Below, one piece after another: positions 27,801 through 35,646 of a stretch of DNA of 64,000 nt (its first letter is position 1; each line of letters opens with the position of its first letter). Made by a program: the position numbers and the translations under genes. This DNA is from Paenibacillus_AB hodogayensis (GTDB lineage: Bacteria; Bacillota; Bacilli; Paenibacillales; NBRC-103111), in assembly GCF_039536325.1 (NCBI RefSeq), contig NZ_BAAAYO010000010.1:930001-994000 (forward strand). Direction: 5' to 3'. A model generated the notes under the pieces. That model ran no database searches, was not told the origin of the DNA, and was given only the letters and a program-made list of their open reading frames with translations.

Positions 27801-27829
27801 AATATACAGCGCTTACACGAAAATGTCAG
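27801..27829 (-). promoter_or_regulatory. Promoter of the second importer operon, overlapped by a cre-like site
   Basis: On the minus strand CTGACA (27829-27824) and TATATT (27806-27801) are separated by exactly 17 bases, a near-consensus sigma-A promoter. The spacer and -10 carry TGTAAGCGCTGTAT, which matches the catabolite-responsive-element consensus (TGNAANCGNTNNCA) except at the last two positions. CcpA bound there would block RNA polymerase, giving glucose repression of the importer, FAD oxidoreductase and propeller genes. Confidence 0.6.
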
Positions 27830-27881
27830 ATCGTCAATGAAGTTGCCGGAGCGATTTCGGAGGGTAAGGCGCCCGTGTTCG

Positions 27882-29669
27882 CTAGCGCTCGCCGGCAGAG
27901 GAGGCGGAAGACGGTCCGAGCGGCACGGTGACGGCCACTTCCGTCCATCGTCCGGGTTCGGAGCGAATGGCGAGCCCGTACTGCGGGCCGTAATGGACGC
28001 GGAGCCGCTCTCTCACATTGGCTAAGCCAATCCCTTGCAAGCGGCCTGTCCGCCCCGCTTCGGGCGCATTGTCATTGTCTACGGGCCGGGGCAAATCGGC
28101 AAGCGCCGCCGCGATTCGCTCGGCCGACATCCCTTCCCCGTCGTCCCGGACAGCAAGCAGCAGCCTCCCGTCCTCCGCGCGCGCCGAGACGATCACTTCG
28201 CCCTCGCCTCTCGGGGCCAAGCCGTGAAAGACGGCGTTCTCCACGAGCGGCTGCAAAATCAATTTCGGAACCGGCACGTGTGCCAGTCCGGGTTCGATCC
28301 GCTCGGCAAAACGAAAAGCGCCGCCGTACCGGACGTTCTGGATATGCATGTATTCCCGGAGCGACTGCAGCTCCTCTTCCAGCGACACGTAATCCCCCTT
28401 GCGGGTGCTGTACGTCAGAAGCCCGATGAGCGAGCGGATCGTCTCCTCCACTTCCGCGACCCGGTGCTGCTTCGCCAAGCTGCCGATGCAAGCCAGCGTA
28501 TTGTACAGAAAGTGCGGCCGGATCTGATGAAGCAGCAAGGCCAGCTCCAGCTCTTTCTTTCGTTCCTCGTTCTCCCGGACGGTCGTCAGCAATTCCCGGA
28601 TTCGTCCCAGCATCGCATAGAAGCTGCGCGAAAGCCGGCCGATCTCGTCGCTCCGTCCGACGGGCAAATACGGGCCGGTGAAGCGTTCGCCGCGAATTTG
28701 GGCCATCTGCTTGGCGAGCCGGTTTAGCGGCGTCGTATAATGACGGCTGATGAACAGGGTCAGAACGAGCAGCAGCGAGAACGAGATCGCGCCGATCCCG
28801 ACAAAGCGGGCGACCACATCGCGCGAGCCCGCGCGGAAATCCCGCTCGTCGGTCAAAGTGACCAAATACCAGCCGAGCTCATTGCGCTCGCTCTTCACGA
28901 CCAGAAGCGGTCCTGTCGCTCCTTCGACGCGGCTCATCCCGTTCCGGCCCCCGATCAGCGATTGCACGAATGTCTCGTCCATTTCCGGCGGCAGCGTGGC
29001 CGGCTTGAACGGAACGATCCGGCTGTACGGGTCGTACGAGACGACGCTGCCTTGGCCGGTAAACAAAGCGAACCCTTGGCCCGAGACCTGCAGCATCTCG
29101 TACAGCCGCCTCGTCAATTGCGGCGTGTTGATTTCGGCGAGCACGGTTACCGCCCCGCTGCGCAGCTTGAGCGCAAATGCGACCGTAGGGCCGGTAAGCA
29201 TGGGCGAATAATACAGATCGCTCCAGTTGACCAGCCCCGGGGTTTCCTCGGCGATCCGAAACACATCCGGCAAGGAGGGGTGGCCGACGATGCTGTAGGC
29301 CAATTGATCGTTGGACACGATCGTCCCGTCGCCGAACTGGACGTACATATAGGAAATGATGCCTCCGTTTCGCCGGACGGACTCCTGAAGCAATTGCCGC
29401 ACTTGGTCCCGATCTGCGGCTCTCAGCCCCTCCATCCGGTCGGACAAGCCGATCAGCGTATTGCGGATATTCATCAAGTACAGGTCGAGATATTGCCCGG
29501 TCCGCTCGACAAACAAGGTCATGTCTTCCGCTTTCTGCTGCGTCAGCGCTGCGCGCGAGCCGTCGATCGCGCCGTACAGAAGCCCGGAAAAGGAAAGCAG
29601 GCTGGCCGCGGCCAGCGTCAGAAACAGTTTGGCGAACGTGCTGGAGGACAACCGGCGCCGCTTACCCAT
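27882..29669 (-). CDS. YesM-class sensor histidine kinase
   Basis: A 595-residue kinase with helix 1 at about 14-34, a Cache-like extracellular domain of about 245 residues (TVLAEINTPQLTRRLYEML, TLTDERDF), helix 2 near 290-312, HAMP, the phosphoacceptor motif IRPHFLYNTLACIG (His near 385; Arg instead of the usual Asn before PHF) and an ATPase domain with LQPLVENAVFHGLAP and DDGEGM. GGGGGAGT precedes the ATG. Its start overlaps the stop of the regulator gene by eight bases. Confidence 0.92.
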   Translation of the reverse strand: MGKRRRLSSSTFAKLFLTLAAASLLSFSGLLYGAIDGSRAALTQQKAEDMTLFVERTGQYLDLYLMNIRNTLIGLSDRMEGLRAADRDQVRQLLQESVRRNGGIISYMYVQFGDGTIVSNDQLAYSIVGHPSLPDVFRIAEETPGLVNWSDLYYSPMLTGPTVAFALKLRSGAVTVLAEINTPQLTRRLYEMLQVSGQGFALFTGQGSVVSYDPYSRIVPFKPATLPPEMDETFVQSLIGGRNGMSRVEGATGPLLVVKSERNELGWYLVTLTDERDFRAGSRDVVARFVGIGAISFSLLLVLTLFISRHYTTPLNRLAKQMAQIRGERFTGPYLPVGRSDEIGRLSRSFYAMLGRIRELLTTVRENEERKKELELALLLHQIRPHFLYNTLACIGSLAKQHRVAEVEETIRSLIGLLTYSTRKGDYVSLEEELQSLREYMHIQNVRYGGAFRFAERIEPGLAHVPVPKLILQPLVENAVFHGLAPRGEGEVIVSARAEDGRLLLAVRDDGEGMSAERIAAALADLPRPVDNDNAPEAGRTGRLQGIGLANVRERLRVHYGPQYGLAIRSEPGRWTEVAVTVPLGPSSASSAGER

Positions 29670-30393
29670 GACTCCCCCTGTATTCGCTCGGGCTGCGTCC
29701 GTATTGCCGGCAAAACACGTCGGTAAAGTACCGGTAGTTGGGAAAGCCGGTTTCGGCCGCCACCTCGTATACTTTCAAATGGCTGTAACGCAGCAAATGC
29801 GCGGCTTTCTCCAGCCGGTTCCGTTTCACGTAATCTTGAAACCGTTCTCCCGTCTCCCGGCGAAACAACTGTCCGAAGTAATTGGCGCTCAATCCGACGC
29901 TTGCCGCCACATCGGGCAAATCGAAGGGCTCGCCCAAATGGTCGCGGATATATTCCAGAGCATGGCGAATCTCGTACCTTTTCTCCGTCTCCCCTTGGCC
30001 GTCCACGGCCGGAACCGGAAGCCGGGCTTTCGCTTTGTTCAGCGCTTCAAGCAGCTCCTGATCGCGCAGCGTGCCTTTCAGCAAATACTGGATGGCCCCG
30101 AGAGCGAGCGCCTCCCGGGCATAGTCGAATTCGCTATGGCACGTGAGCAGGATCACTTGAAAGTCCGGCTGCCGTTCTTTCAACAGACGGGTCATGCGCA
30201 AGCCGTCCATCACCGGCATGACGATATCGGTAACGACGATGCCGTGCTTGATGCCGCTGCACAGATCGAGAGCCTCCTGACCGTGGCGGGCTTCCCCGGC
30301 CAGCTCGAAGCCGTGCCGGTCCCAAGGAAACATGCGCAAGCTTTGGCGAATGGGCACTTCATCGTCGGCAATGACCACTTTCGTTCGAAACAC
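29662..30393 (-). CDS. Short AraC-type response regulator (YesN class)
   Basis: A 243-residue regulator: a receiver domain (DDE at 10-12, phosphoacceptor Asp56 in IVVTDIVMP; the usual K of the KP motif lies in YLLKGT, with Gly in place of Pro) joined by only a short linker to an AraC DNA-binding domain (VGLSANYFGQLFRRETG; GFPNYRYFTDVFCRQYG). It is much shorter than the 350 and 555 residues of its two cousins here because the linker domain is missing. GTG start at 30393 with a GGGGGG ribosome site. First gene of the second sugar locus. Confidence 0.92.
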   Translation of the reverse strand: MFRTKVVIADDEVPIRQSLRMFPWDRHGFELAGEARHGQEALDLCSGIKHGIVVTDIVMPVMDGLRMTRLLKERQPDFQVILLTCHSEFDYAREALALGAIQYLLKGTLRDQELLEALNKAKARLPVPAVDGQGETEKRYEIRHALEYIRDHLGEPFDLPDVAASVGLSANYFGQLFRRETGERFQDYVKRNRLEKAAHLLRYSHLKVYEVAAETGFPNYRYFTDVFCRQYGRSPSEYRGSHG

Positions 30394-30428
30394 GTCGCTT
30401 TCCCCCCGTCTTTCCGCTGTGTAGTTGT

Positions 30429-30468
30429 AAAGGCTTTCATGTTTCCCTATTATACATGGAAAGGCTTT
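30429..30468 (-). promoter_or_regulatory. Regulator-gene promoter flanked by two identical 9-bp repeats
   Basis: A TATAAT box on the minus strand (30454-30449) has a weak -35 (TTGTAG, 16-base spacer). AAAGGCTTT occurs at 30429-30437 and again at 30460-30468 in the same orientation, 31 bases apart (about three helical turns), one on each side of the -10. This could be an operator for autoregulation by the adjacent AraC-type response regulator. Confidence 0.45.
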
Positions 30469-30547
30469 CCCTACAATATGCGTCGCCGGAGGGAAGATGT
30501 CAGAAAATCAACGATAAAGCGCACGGCCGGTCCCCGCCGCAAAACAA

Positions 30548-30596
30548 AGCAGCCCCGTCCGCACACGAAGATGCGTCAGGGGCTGCTTCAGTTTTT
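30548..30596 (-). terminator. Terminator after the DHDPS-family gene
   Basis: AGCAGCCCC (30548-30556) is complementary to GGGGCTGCT (30579-30587) with a 22-base loop. Read on the minus strand it is followed by a T-rich tail (TTGTTTTG); on the plus strand by CAGTTTTT, so it may be bidirectional. It ends the third importer operon, 50 bases past the last stop. Confidence 0.75.
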
Positions 30597-30640
30597 GACG
30601 AGCGGACACTCCCTTATTCCGGGAGCCGGACTACGGAGGC

Positions 30641-31543
30641 TTAAGCGTAGCCGGTTACGGCGTTCAGCTCGTCCAGCTTGCTTTTCAAATCGGCGATTTC
30701 CGCCTCTGGCAAGTTAAGCTGCGGCGCTCTCATAAAGCCGGCGTCGATGCCGCGAAGCTTGAGCGCCTCTTTGAAATAAGACATGTTGCTGCCGCTCTTG
30801 AGCGTTTCGCAGTAGCGGATCGCGATGCGCTGCAGCTTCCGCGCTTTCTCCAGATCGCCCGCGAGATACGCATCGTATACGGCAACGAACGGCTCCGGAT
30901 AGACGCAGGAGACACCGGAGATGACGCCTTCGCAGCCCATGGCGAGCGCGGGCAGGAACAACCGGTCCGCTCCTTGCATGACGGAAAAATCGCCGCCCCG
31001 GATGTTCAAATATTCGTTCGTCCGCAAAAAGTCCGGGTAGCTGTATTTGACGCCGATGACGTTGGGACATTGGGCTGCGACCTTCTCGGCGACTTCGGTT
31101 TTCAAATCGTTTGCCGCGCATTGCGGAATGTTGTACAAATACACCGGGAAATCGTCGGGTACGCTGGAAGCGACAGCAACAAAATAATGCTCCAATTCCG
31201 CGTCGTTCGCCCCGAAAAACGCCGGTGTCACCACGCCGATTCCGTCCGCTCCGATCGAGCTGGCGTGTTTCGCCAGACGAATCGTCTCGTTTTGGGTCAT
31301 CGCCCCGACATGGATAAAGACGGTTACCCGGCCTGCCGCTTTGCGCACGACCGTTTCGGCGACGGCCTCGCGCTCTTCTGCGGACAAGCGAAGCATTTCG
31401 CCCGTCGTGCCCAGCGGGTACAAGCAATGGACCCCTTTGGAAATAAGAAACTCGGTCAGCTGTTCCACTTTCTCAAGATCGATCGTGCCATGCTTGTGAA
31501 ACGGGGTTACCATGGCCGTCGTCACGCCGTATAAATGCTTCAT
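30641..31543 (-). CDS. DHDPS/KDG-aldolase-family lyase
   Basis: A 300-residue class I aldolase of the dihydrodipicolinate synthase/N-acetylneuraminate lyase family. The pyruvate-binding GTTGE motif is at 45-49, the catalytic Tyr is 137 in YLYNIP, and the Schiff-base Lys is 166 in VIGVKYS. ATG 31543 follows AAGGAGAG and starts at the family's first strand. Being the last gene of an importer operon with a dehydrogenase and a LarA-type isomerase, it more likely cleaves or dehydrates a 2-keto-3-deoxy sugar acid than makes lysine precursors. Substrate cannot be read from the sequence. Confidence 0.88.
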   Translation of the reverse strand: MKHLYGVTTAMVTPFHKHGTIDLEKVEQLTEFLISKGVHCLYPLGTTGEMLRLSAEEREAVAETVVRKAAGRVTVFIHVGAMTQNETIRLAKHASSIGADGIGVVTPAFFGANDAELEHYFVAVASSVPDDFPVYLYNIPQCAANDLKTEVAEKVAAQCPNVIGVKYSYPDFLRTNEYLNIRGGDFSVMQGADRLFLPALAMGCEGVISGVSCVYPEPFVAVYDAYLAGDLEKARKLQRIAIRYCETLKSGSNMSYFKEALKLRGIDAGFMRAPQLNLPEAEIADLKSKLDELNAVTGYA

Positions 31544-31571
31544 CGTTATATGCTCTCCTTCAGTTATCGTT

Positions 31572-32879
31572 TCAATCGGCAAGGTGTCCCCGGGCGTCAA
31601 ACCGCCATGCCGCAGGCTCGCCGGCCGGTTCCATCATCGGATGGGCCTCCGCTTCGGCCATCATGTTTTCGGATACGTGAATGTGCCGAAGCTCGAGCGT
31701 ATGCCGAATTCGCACGATTCGCGCTTCGTGGGGAGCTCTCATGCCGATCGTGCTGACAGCGGCGAACAATGCGGTCCGGTCGTCGGTCATGACGAGCGGC
31801 AGCTTGCCCCCGGAGACGTCCATCGCGGTGATCACGTTCGTATACATCGCCGCGTAGTCGATACGCTCGGCCACCCGCCGGGTCGTAAAGTCGGCGAGAC
31901 CGATGCCGACCGCGTTGCCTTTCGTATCCTCGGTTAATCCTCGTACAACGATGCGGCGCACCGCGGGTCCGTCGCCGAACCGGCGCATCGCGCCGGAGCG
32001 CCCGATGACGTTCGGGTCCATCCCGCAGCCGCTGATGTTTTTGCCGATCTCATCGACAACCAATACGTCGATATCGTCCAGCCAGATTCGCGGCATGAGC
32101 CGCTTCGCCATGACCAGAAGCTCCTCTTCCCTGCTGGGCAAGCAATTCCCGGGAACCGCCTCGATATGCGCCGTCCGGTGGGATGCGTCCTCGACGATGC
32201 CGATGCCGAACAAAAACGGAGTACGTTCGATCACGAGCTTGCCGACCTCGGGCAGCAGCGTTCCGAAACGCTCCATGCCGAAGCGGTGCAGATGAGCGGC
32301 ACCCTTGTGCTTGCCGAAGCCGATGCCGAGCATTTTCAATATGCCGCTTTCGATGGATGCTTTGAAATCGGTATGCGGTTTAATGCGCGCAACGGCGACA
32401 ATGCCGTCGGCTTGCTCGTAAGCCAACCGGTCGAAGTACACTTCCACGCCGTCCGCTACTTCACCGAGCCGGATCGTATCCATCGATGACCGGATCGGTA
32501 CGCCCAGAAGCCGCTCCCTAATGCCGTACCCGGCAAGCAGCTCGGCTTGCCCTTCCGCGGAAGCTCCGCCGTGGCTGCCCATGGCCGGCACGATAAACGG
32601 CTGCGCGCCGAGCGCCTTCAGCTCGCGGACGACCGACTGCACAATCCGGGCGAGCTCGTCGATGCCCCGGCTTCCGACGCCGATGGCAATGCGCATGCCG
32701 GGCCGGATTCGCCCCCGAATGTCCGGCTTGCCGAACTCGTCCCGAATCTTTTGCTCGATTTGCTGCGGATCGATGCCTTCGGAGGCGAACGATTGCAGCA
32801 CGGGAACCATACTCGGCAAACGAATGCCGTCCTCGCCGGCGAGCCGGGCGCGGCCGAGATTTACGCGCATCCGGCTCAT
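31572..32879 (-). CDS. LarA-family (nickel-pincer cofactor type) isomerase
   Basis: A 435-residue protein of the LarA/DUF2088 family. Typical regions are the N-terminal RGRIRPGMRIAIGVGSRGID, the phosphate/substrate loop AMGSHGGASAEGQ, the cofactor-region AVARIKPHTDF and MLGIGFGKHKGAAHLH with His residues that in LarA hold the nickel or substrate, and a C-terminal domain with MDPNVIGRSG. LarA racemises lactate; relatives epimerise other 2-hydroxy acids, including sugar acids. It lies 15 bases after the D-2-hydroxyacid dehydrogenase gene, so together they could invert and oxidise one carbon of an aldonic or uronic acid. Whether the pincer cofactor is really used needs larB/larC/larE elsewhere in the genome. 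Confidence 0.8.
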   Translation of the reverse strand: MSRMRVNLGRARLAGEDGIRLPSMVPVLQSFASEGIDPQQIEQKIRDEFGKPDIRGRIRPGMRIAIGVGSRGIDELARIVQSVVRELKALGAQPFIVPAMGSHGGASAEGQAELLAGYGIRERLLGVPIRSSMDTIRLGEVADGVEVYFDRLAYEQADGIVAVARIKPHTDFKASIESGILKMLGIGFGKHKGAAHLHRFGMERFGTLLPEVGKLVIERTPFLFGIGIVEDASHRTAHIEAVPGNCLPSREEELLVMAKRLMPRIWLDDIDVLVVDEIGKNISGCGMDPNVIGRSGAMRRFGDGPAVRRIVVRGLTEDTKGNAVGIGLADFTTRRVAERIDYAAMYTNVITAMDVSGGKLPLVMTDDRTALFAAVSTIGMRAPHEARIVRIRHTLELRHIHVSENMMAEAEAHPMMEPAGEPAAWRFDARGHLAD

Positions 32880-32894
32880 TTCCGGTTCCTCCCT

Positions 32895-33860
32895 CTAGCC
32901 AAGAACCGGATGCTTCGGCTGCCGTCCGGCAAAAACATCGAGCAGCGCCTCGGCGGTGACGAGTCCGACCCTGTGGTACGTCTCCTCGGTTTCGGCCGCC
33001 GTATGCGGCGTCGTCACGATGTTGTCGAGCCGGAACAGCGGGTTGTCCGCGGAAACGGGCTCCGCCTCGTACACGTCGATCGCCGCGCCGGCTATCGTCC
33101 CCGATTCCAGCGCACTGTACAAGGCTTGCTCGTCAACAAGCGCTCCTCTCGCCGTATTGATGAAATAAGCTCCCGGCTTCATCATCGCGAATCGGGCGTC
33201 GTTCATCATATGGCGGGTTTCCGCAATACTCGGCAAATGCATGCTGACGATATCGCCCCGTGCCAGCGCCTCCTCGGCCGTTACAAGCTCGACTCCCAGC
33301 TCCTTGGCTTTCGCCTCGTTCGGATATTTGTCGTAGGCGATGACGGCAACATCGAAGCCGCCAAGCTTTTTCGCCACCATCTGGGCTATATTGCCGAAGC
33401 CGAGCAAGGAAACGGTCTTGCCCGCCAGCTCCTCTCCGACGTGCCGGTCCCAATAACCGCGCCGGGCCGACTGGTGCAGAGCCGGGAGGCGGCGAATAGC
33501 GGCCAACAGCAGCCCAACGGTCAGCTCCGCTACCGCGTTCGCGTTGCCTCCGGGCACATTCGTCACCTGAATGCCGTATTCGCGGGCTTTGATCAGATCG
33601 ATATTGTCCACCCCGACGCCGAAGCGGGCAATTGCCTTCAGCTTCGGCGCAAGCTTGAACACGTCTTCGTTCCACGTATCGACACCGGCGATCACGCCGT
33701 CGATGTCGCCCACAAGCGGAATCAGTTCCTCGAACGTATGCGGACGGCCGAGCTTGTTCTCGACGATCTCGCAGCCGCCTTCTTCCAGAAGCCGCTTCGC
33801 GTCCGCGCACAGCGCGGAATAATTCGTCGCGGTTACCAGCACTTTTTTCAACTCGCCCAT
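32895..33860 (-). CDS. D-2-hydroxyacid dehydrogenase (SerA-like)
   Basis: A 321-residue NAD-dependent dehydrogenase. The NAD fold shows the fingerprint LLGFGNIAQ at 152-160 and an Asp ending the second strand (AYDKYP, residue 177), which favours NAD over NADP. The catalytic trio is Arg238 (NTARGA), Glu267 (YEAEP) and His286 (TPHTA). It lacks the C-terminal ACT domain of long phosphoglycerate dehydrogenases. The start ATG has GGAGGAG upstream and its A overlaps the permease stop codon (TAATG). Context points to a sugar-acid oxidation, not serine synthesis. Confidence 0.9.
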   Translation of the reverse strand: MGELKKVLVTATNYSALCADAKRLLEEGGCEIVENKLGRPHTFEELIPLVGDIDGVIAGVDTWNEDVFKLAPKLKAIARFGVGVDNIDLIKAREYGIQVTNVPGGNANAVAELTVGLLLAAIRRLPALHQSARRGYWDRHVGEELAGKTVSLLGFGNIAQMVAKKLGGFDVAVIAYDKYPNEAKAKELGVELVTAEEALARGDIVSMHLPSIAETRHMMNDARFAMMKPGAYFINTARGALVDEQALYSALESGTIAGAAIDVYEAEPVSADNPLFRLDNIVTTPHTAAETEETYHRVGLVTAEALLDVFAGRQPKHPVLG

Positions 33861-34690
33861 TATTTGACTCCTCCTACGGTCATGCCGCTAACCATATATT
33901 TGGAAGTGAACAGGTACATGATGACGACCGGAATGGAAGCGAGAATCGAACCGCCCATCAGCGGACCCCAAGCGAACACGTCGCCCACGATCATATCCGA
34001 CAGTCCGAGCGTCAGCGTCTTGTCCGAGCTCTTCGTCACCACGACTAGCGCATACAAATATTCGCTCCAACAAAGCGTGAAAGAAAAAATGAACGTTGCC
34101 GCAACCCCCGGAGCGGCCAGCGGGAAAATGATATTGAACATCGTGCGCGCCCGGCTGCAGCCGTCGATCATGGCCGCTTCCTCGATTTCGACCGGGATCG
34201 ATTTGAAATACGAGATGAGCATCCAAGTCGCGTACGGAATCGTAATGGTCGGATAAATGATCATCAGCCCATAGATCGAGTTGTTCAAGCCGATCAAGGA
34301 AACGAGCATGTAGAGCGGAATAAACAGTACCGCGCGCGGCATCAAATACGCGTACAAGATGCCCCGGGAAACGACGTTTCTGCCGCGGAACCGCAGCTTG
34401 GCGATCGCGTAAGCCGCCAGCATGCTGACCGCGATCGAAGCGAAGGCGACAAGCAGCGAGACGACAAGCGAGTTTTGCACGTTATGCAGGAAGCCGTTTT
34501 CCGTCAACAGCTTCTCGTAGGCGGACCAGGAAAACCGTTCCGGCCAAAACGAAGGCGTCATCCGGTAAATTTCGGCATTCGATTTGAACGACGTATTGAA
34601 CATCCAGTAAAGCGGGAACAAAGCGAAAACTAGCATGACGGCCAATGTAGCATAGACGATTATTCGATTTGCGATCGATTTATGTTCCAT
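33860..34690 (-). CDS. Carbohydrate ABC importer permease (MalG type)
   Basis: A 276-residue permease with six helices and the EAA loop VEIEEAAMIDGCSRARTMFNIIFPLAAPG. The start FNTSFKSNAEIYRMTPSFWPERFSW is that of the MalG/CUT1 branch, unlike the LplC-type partners of the other two importers. It forms a pair with the permease at 34701. Confidence 0.92.
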   Translation of the reverse strand: MEHKSIANRIIVYATLAVMLVFALFPLYWMFNTSFKSNAEIYRMTPSFWPERFSWSAYEKLLTENGFLHNVQNSLVVSLLVAFASIAVSMLAAYAIAKLRFRGRNVVSRGILYAYLMPRAVLFIPLYMLVSLIGLNNSIYGLMIIYPTITIPYATWMLISYFKSIPVEIEEAAMIDGCSRARTMFNIIFPLAAPGVAATFIFSFTLCWSEYLYALVVVTKSSDKTLTLGLSDMIVGDVFAWGPLMGGSILASIPVVIMYLFTSKYMVSGMTVGGVK

Positions 34691-34700
34691 CGTGCATCAC

Positions 34701-35573
34701 CTACTCATTCGATGAAAGCGAACGTTTCGTGACGAAGTTGATCAGCATGATCAACGGAGGCATCGTCAAGATCGCAATGGCGATCGCTTTCCCCAGGCTC
34801 ATATTCAAAAATCCGATCGTGTAGCTGAGCGTCGACAGCACTTGCGTTCCGTTGGAAGGACCGCCGCGCGTAAGCAGCCAAATAATCTCGAAGTCGTTCA
34901 GCGTCCAGATCGTCGTCATGACGGCCGCCAACATCGTTACTTCTTTGACCGAGGGCAGCGTCATGTAGAAAAACCGTTTAATCGCCCCGGCACCATCCAG
35001 CATCGCGGCTTCGTACATTTCTTTGGACAGCGTCTGGAGACCGGCCAAGATCGCGATGCCCATAAACGGAATGCCCCGCCATACGTTGACCAGAATAACC
35101 GAGAACATCGCCAAATCCGGACTTGCCAGCCAGCCGACCGGAGCGCTGACCAAGTGCGCCTTCAGCAGCAAAAAGTTAAGCACGCCGCCCACGTCGGAAT
35201 AAATCCATTGCCACGTGAAGACCGAGACGATCGTCGGAATCGTCCAGGGCAGAAACAGCAGCACCCGGAAGACGTTGCGGAATACGATTTTTTCGTTCAG
35301 CACGAGCGCCATGATCATGCCGAATACCGTTTTGCCGATGACCGCGACGAGGGTGAAGACGAGCGTATTCCAGGCCGCTTTCCAGAACAGCGAATCTTTG
35401 AAAAGTTCGATATAGTTGCCGAGGCCGATGAACTTGGCATCGACGCCGACGACCTTGTTCGTAAAGCTGAGATAAAGCGCCCAGCCGAACGGGACGATCA
35501 TGACGGCCAGCAAGTAGATCAGTACGGGACTCATCAGCGCGTAAGCCAGCTTGTTGTCCGTGTTCGTTTTCAA
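34701..35573 (-). CDS. Carbohydrate ABC importer permease (MalF type)
   Basis: A 290-residue permease: N-terminal helix (MSPVLIYLLAVMIVPFGWALYLS), the LPWTIPTIVSVFTWQWIYSDVGGVLN segment typical of CUT1 MalF-like subunits and the EAA loop MYEAAMLDGAGAIKRFFYMTLP. It starts at TTG 35573 with AGGCGGG seven bases upstream; an ATG 13 codons further in is the only alternative. CUT1 importers move di- and oligosaccharides or modified sugars. Confidence 0.92.
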   Translation of the reverse strand: MKTNTDNKLAYALMSPVLIYLLAVMIVPFGWALYLSFTNKVVGVDAKFIGLGNYIELFKDSLFWKAAWNTLVFTLVAVIGKTVFGMIMALVLNEKIVFRNVFRVLLFLPWTIPTIVSVFTWQWIYSDVGGVLNFLLLKAHLVSAPVGWLASPDLAMFSVILVNVWRGIPFMGIAILAGLQTLSKEMYEAAMLDGAGAIKRFFYMTLPSVKEVTMLAAVMTTIWTLNDFEIIWLLTRGGPSNGTQVLSTLSYTIGFLNMSLGKAIAIAILTMPPLIMLINFVTKRSLSSNE

Positions 35574-35646
35574 GTGAAATCCCGCCTAACTGTAGACTGC
35601 GGTCAACCGTATCTTGCCGGTCTTCCCGCAGCCTGTATTTGGAGTG

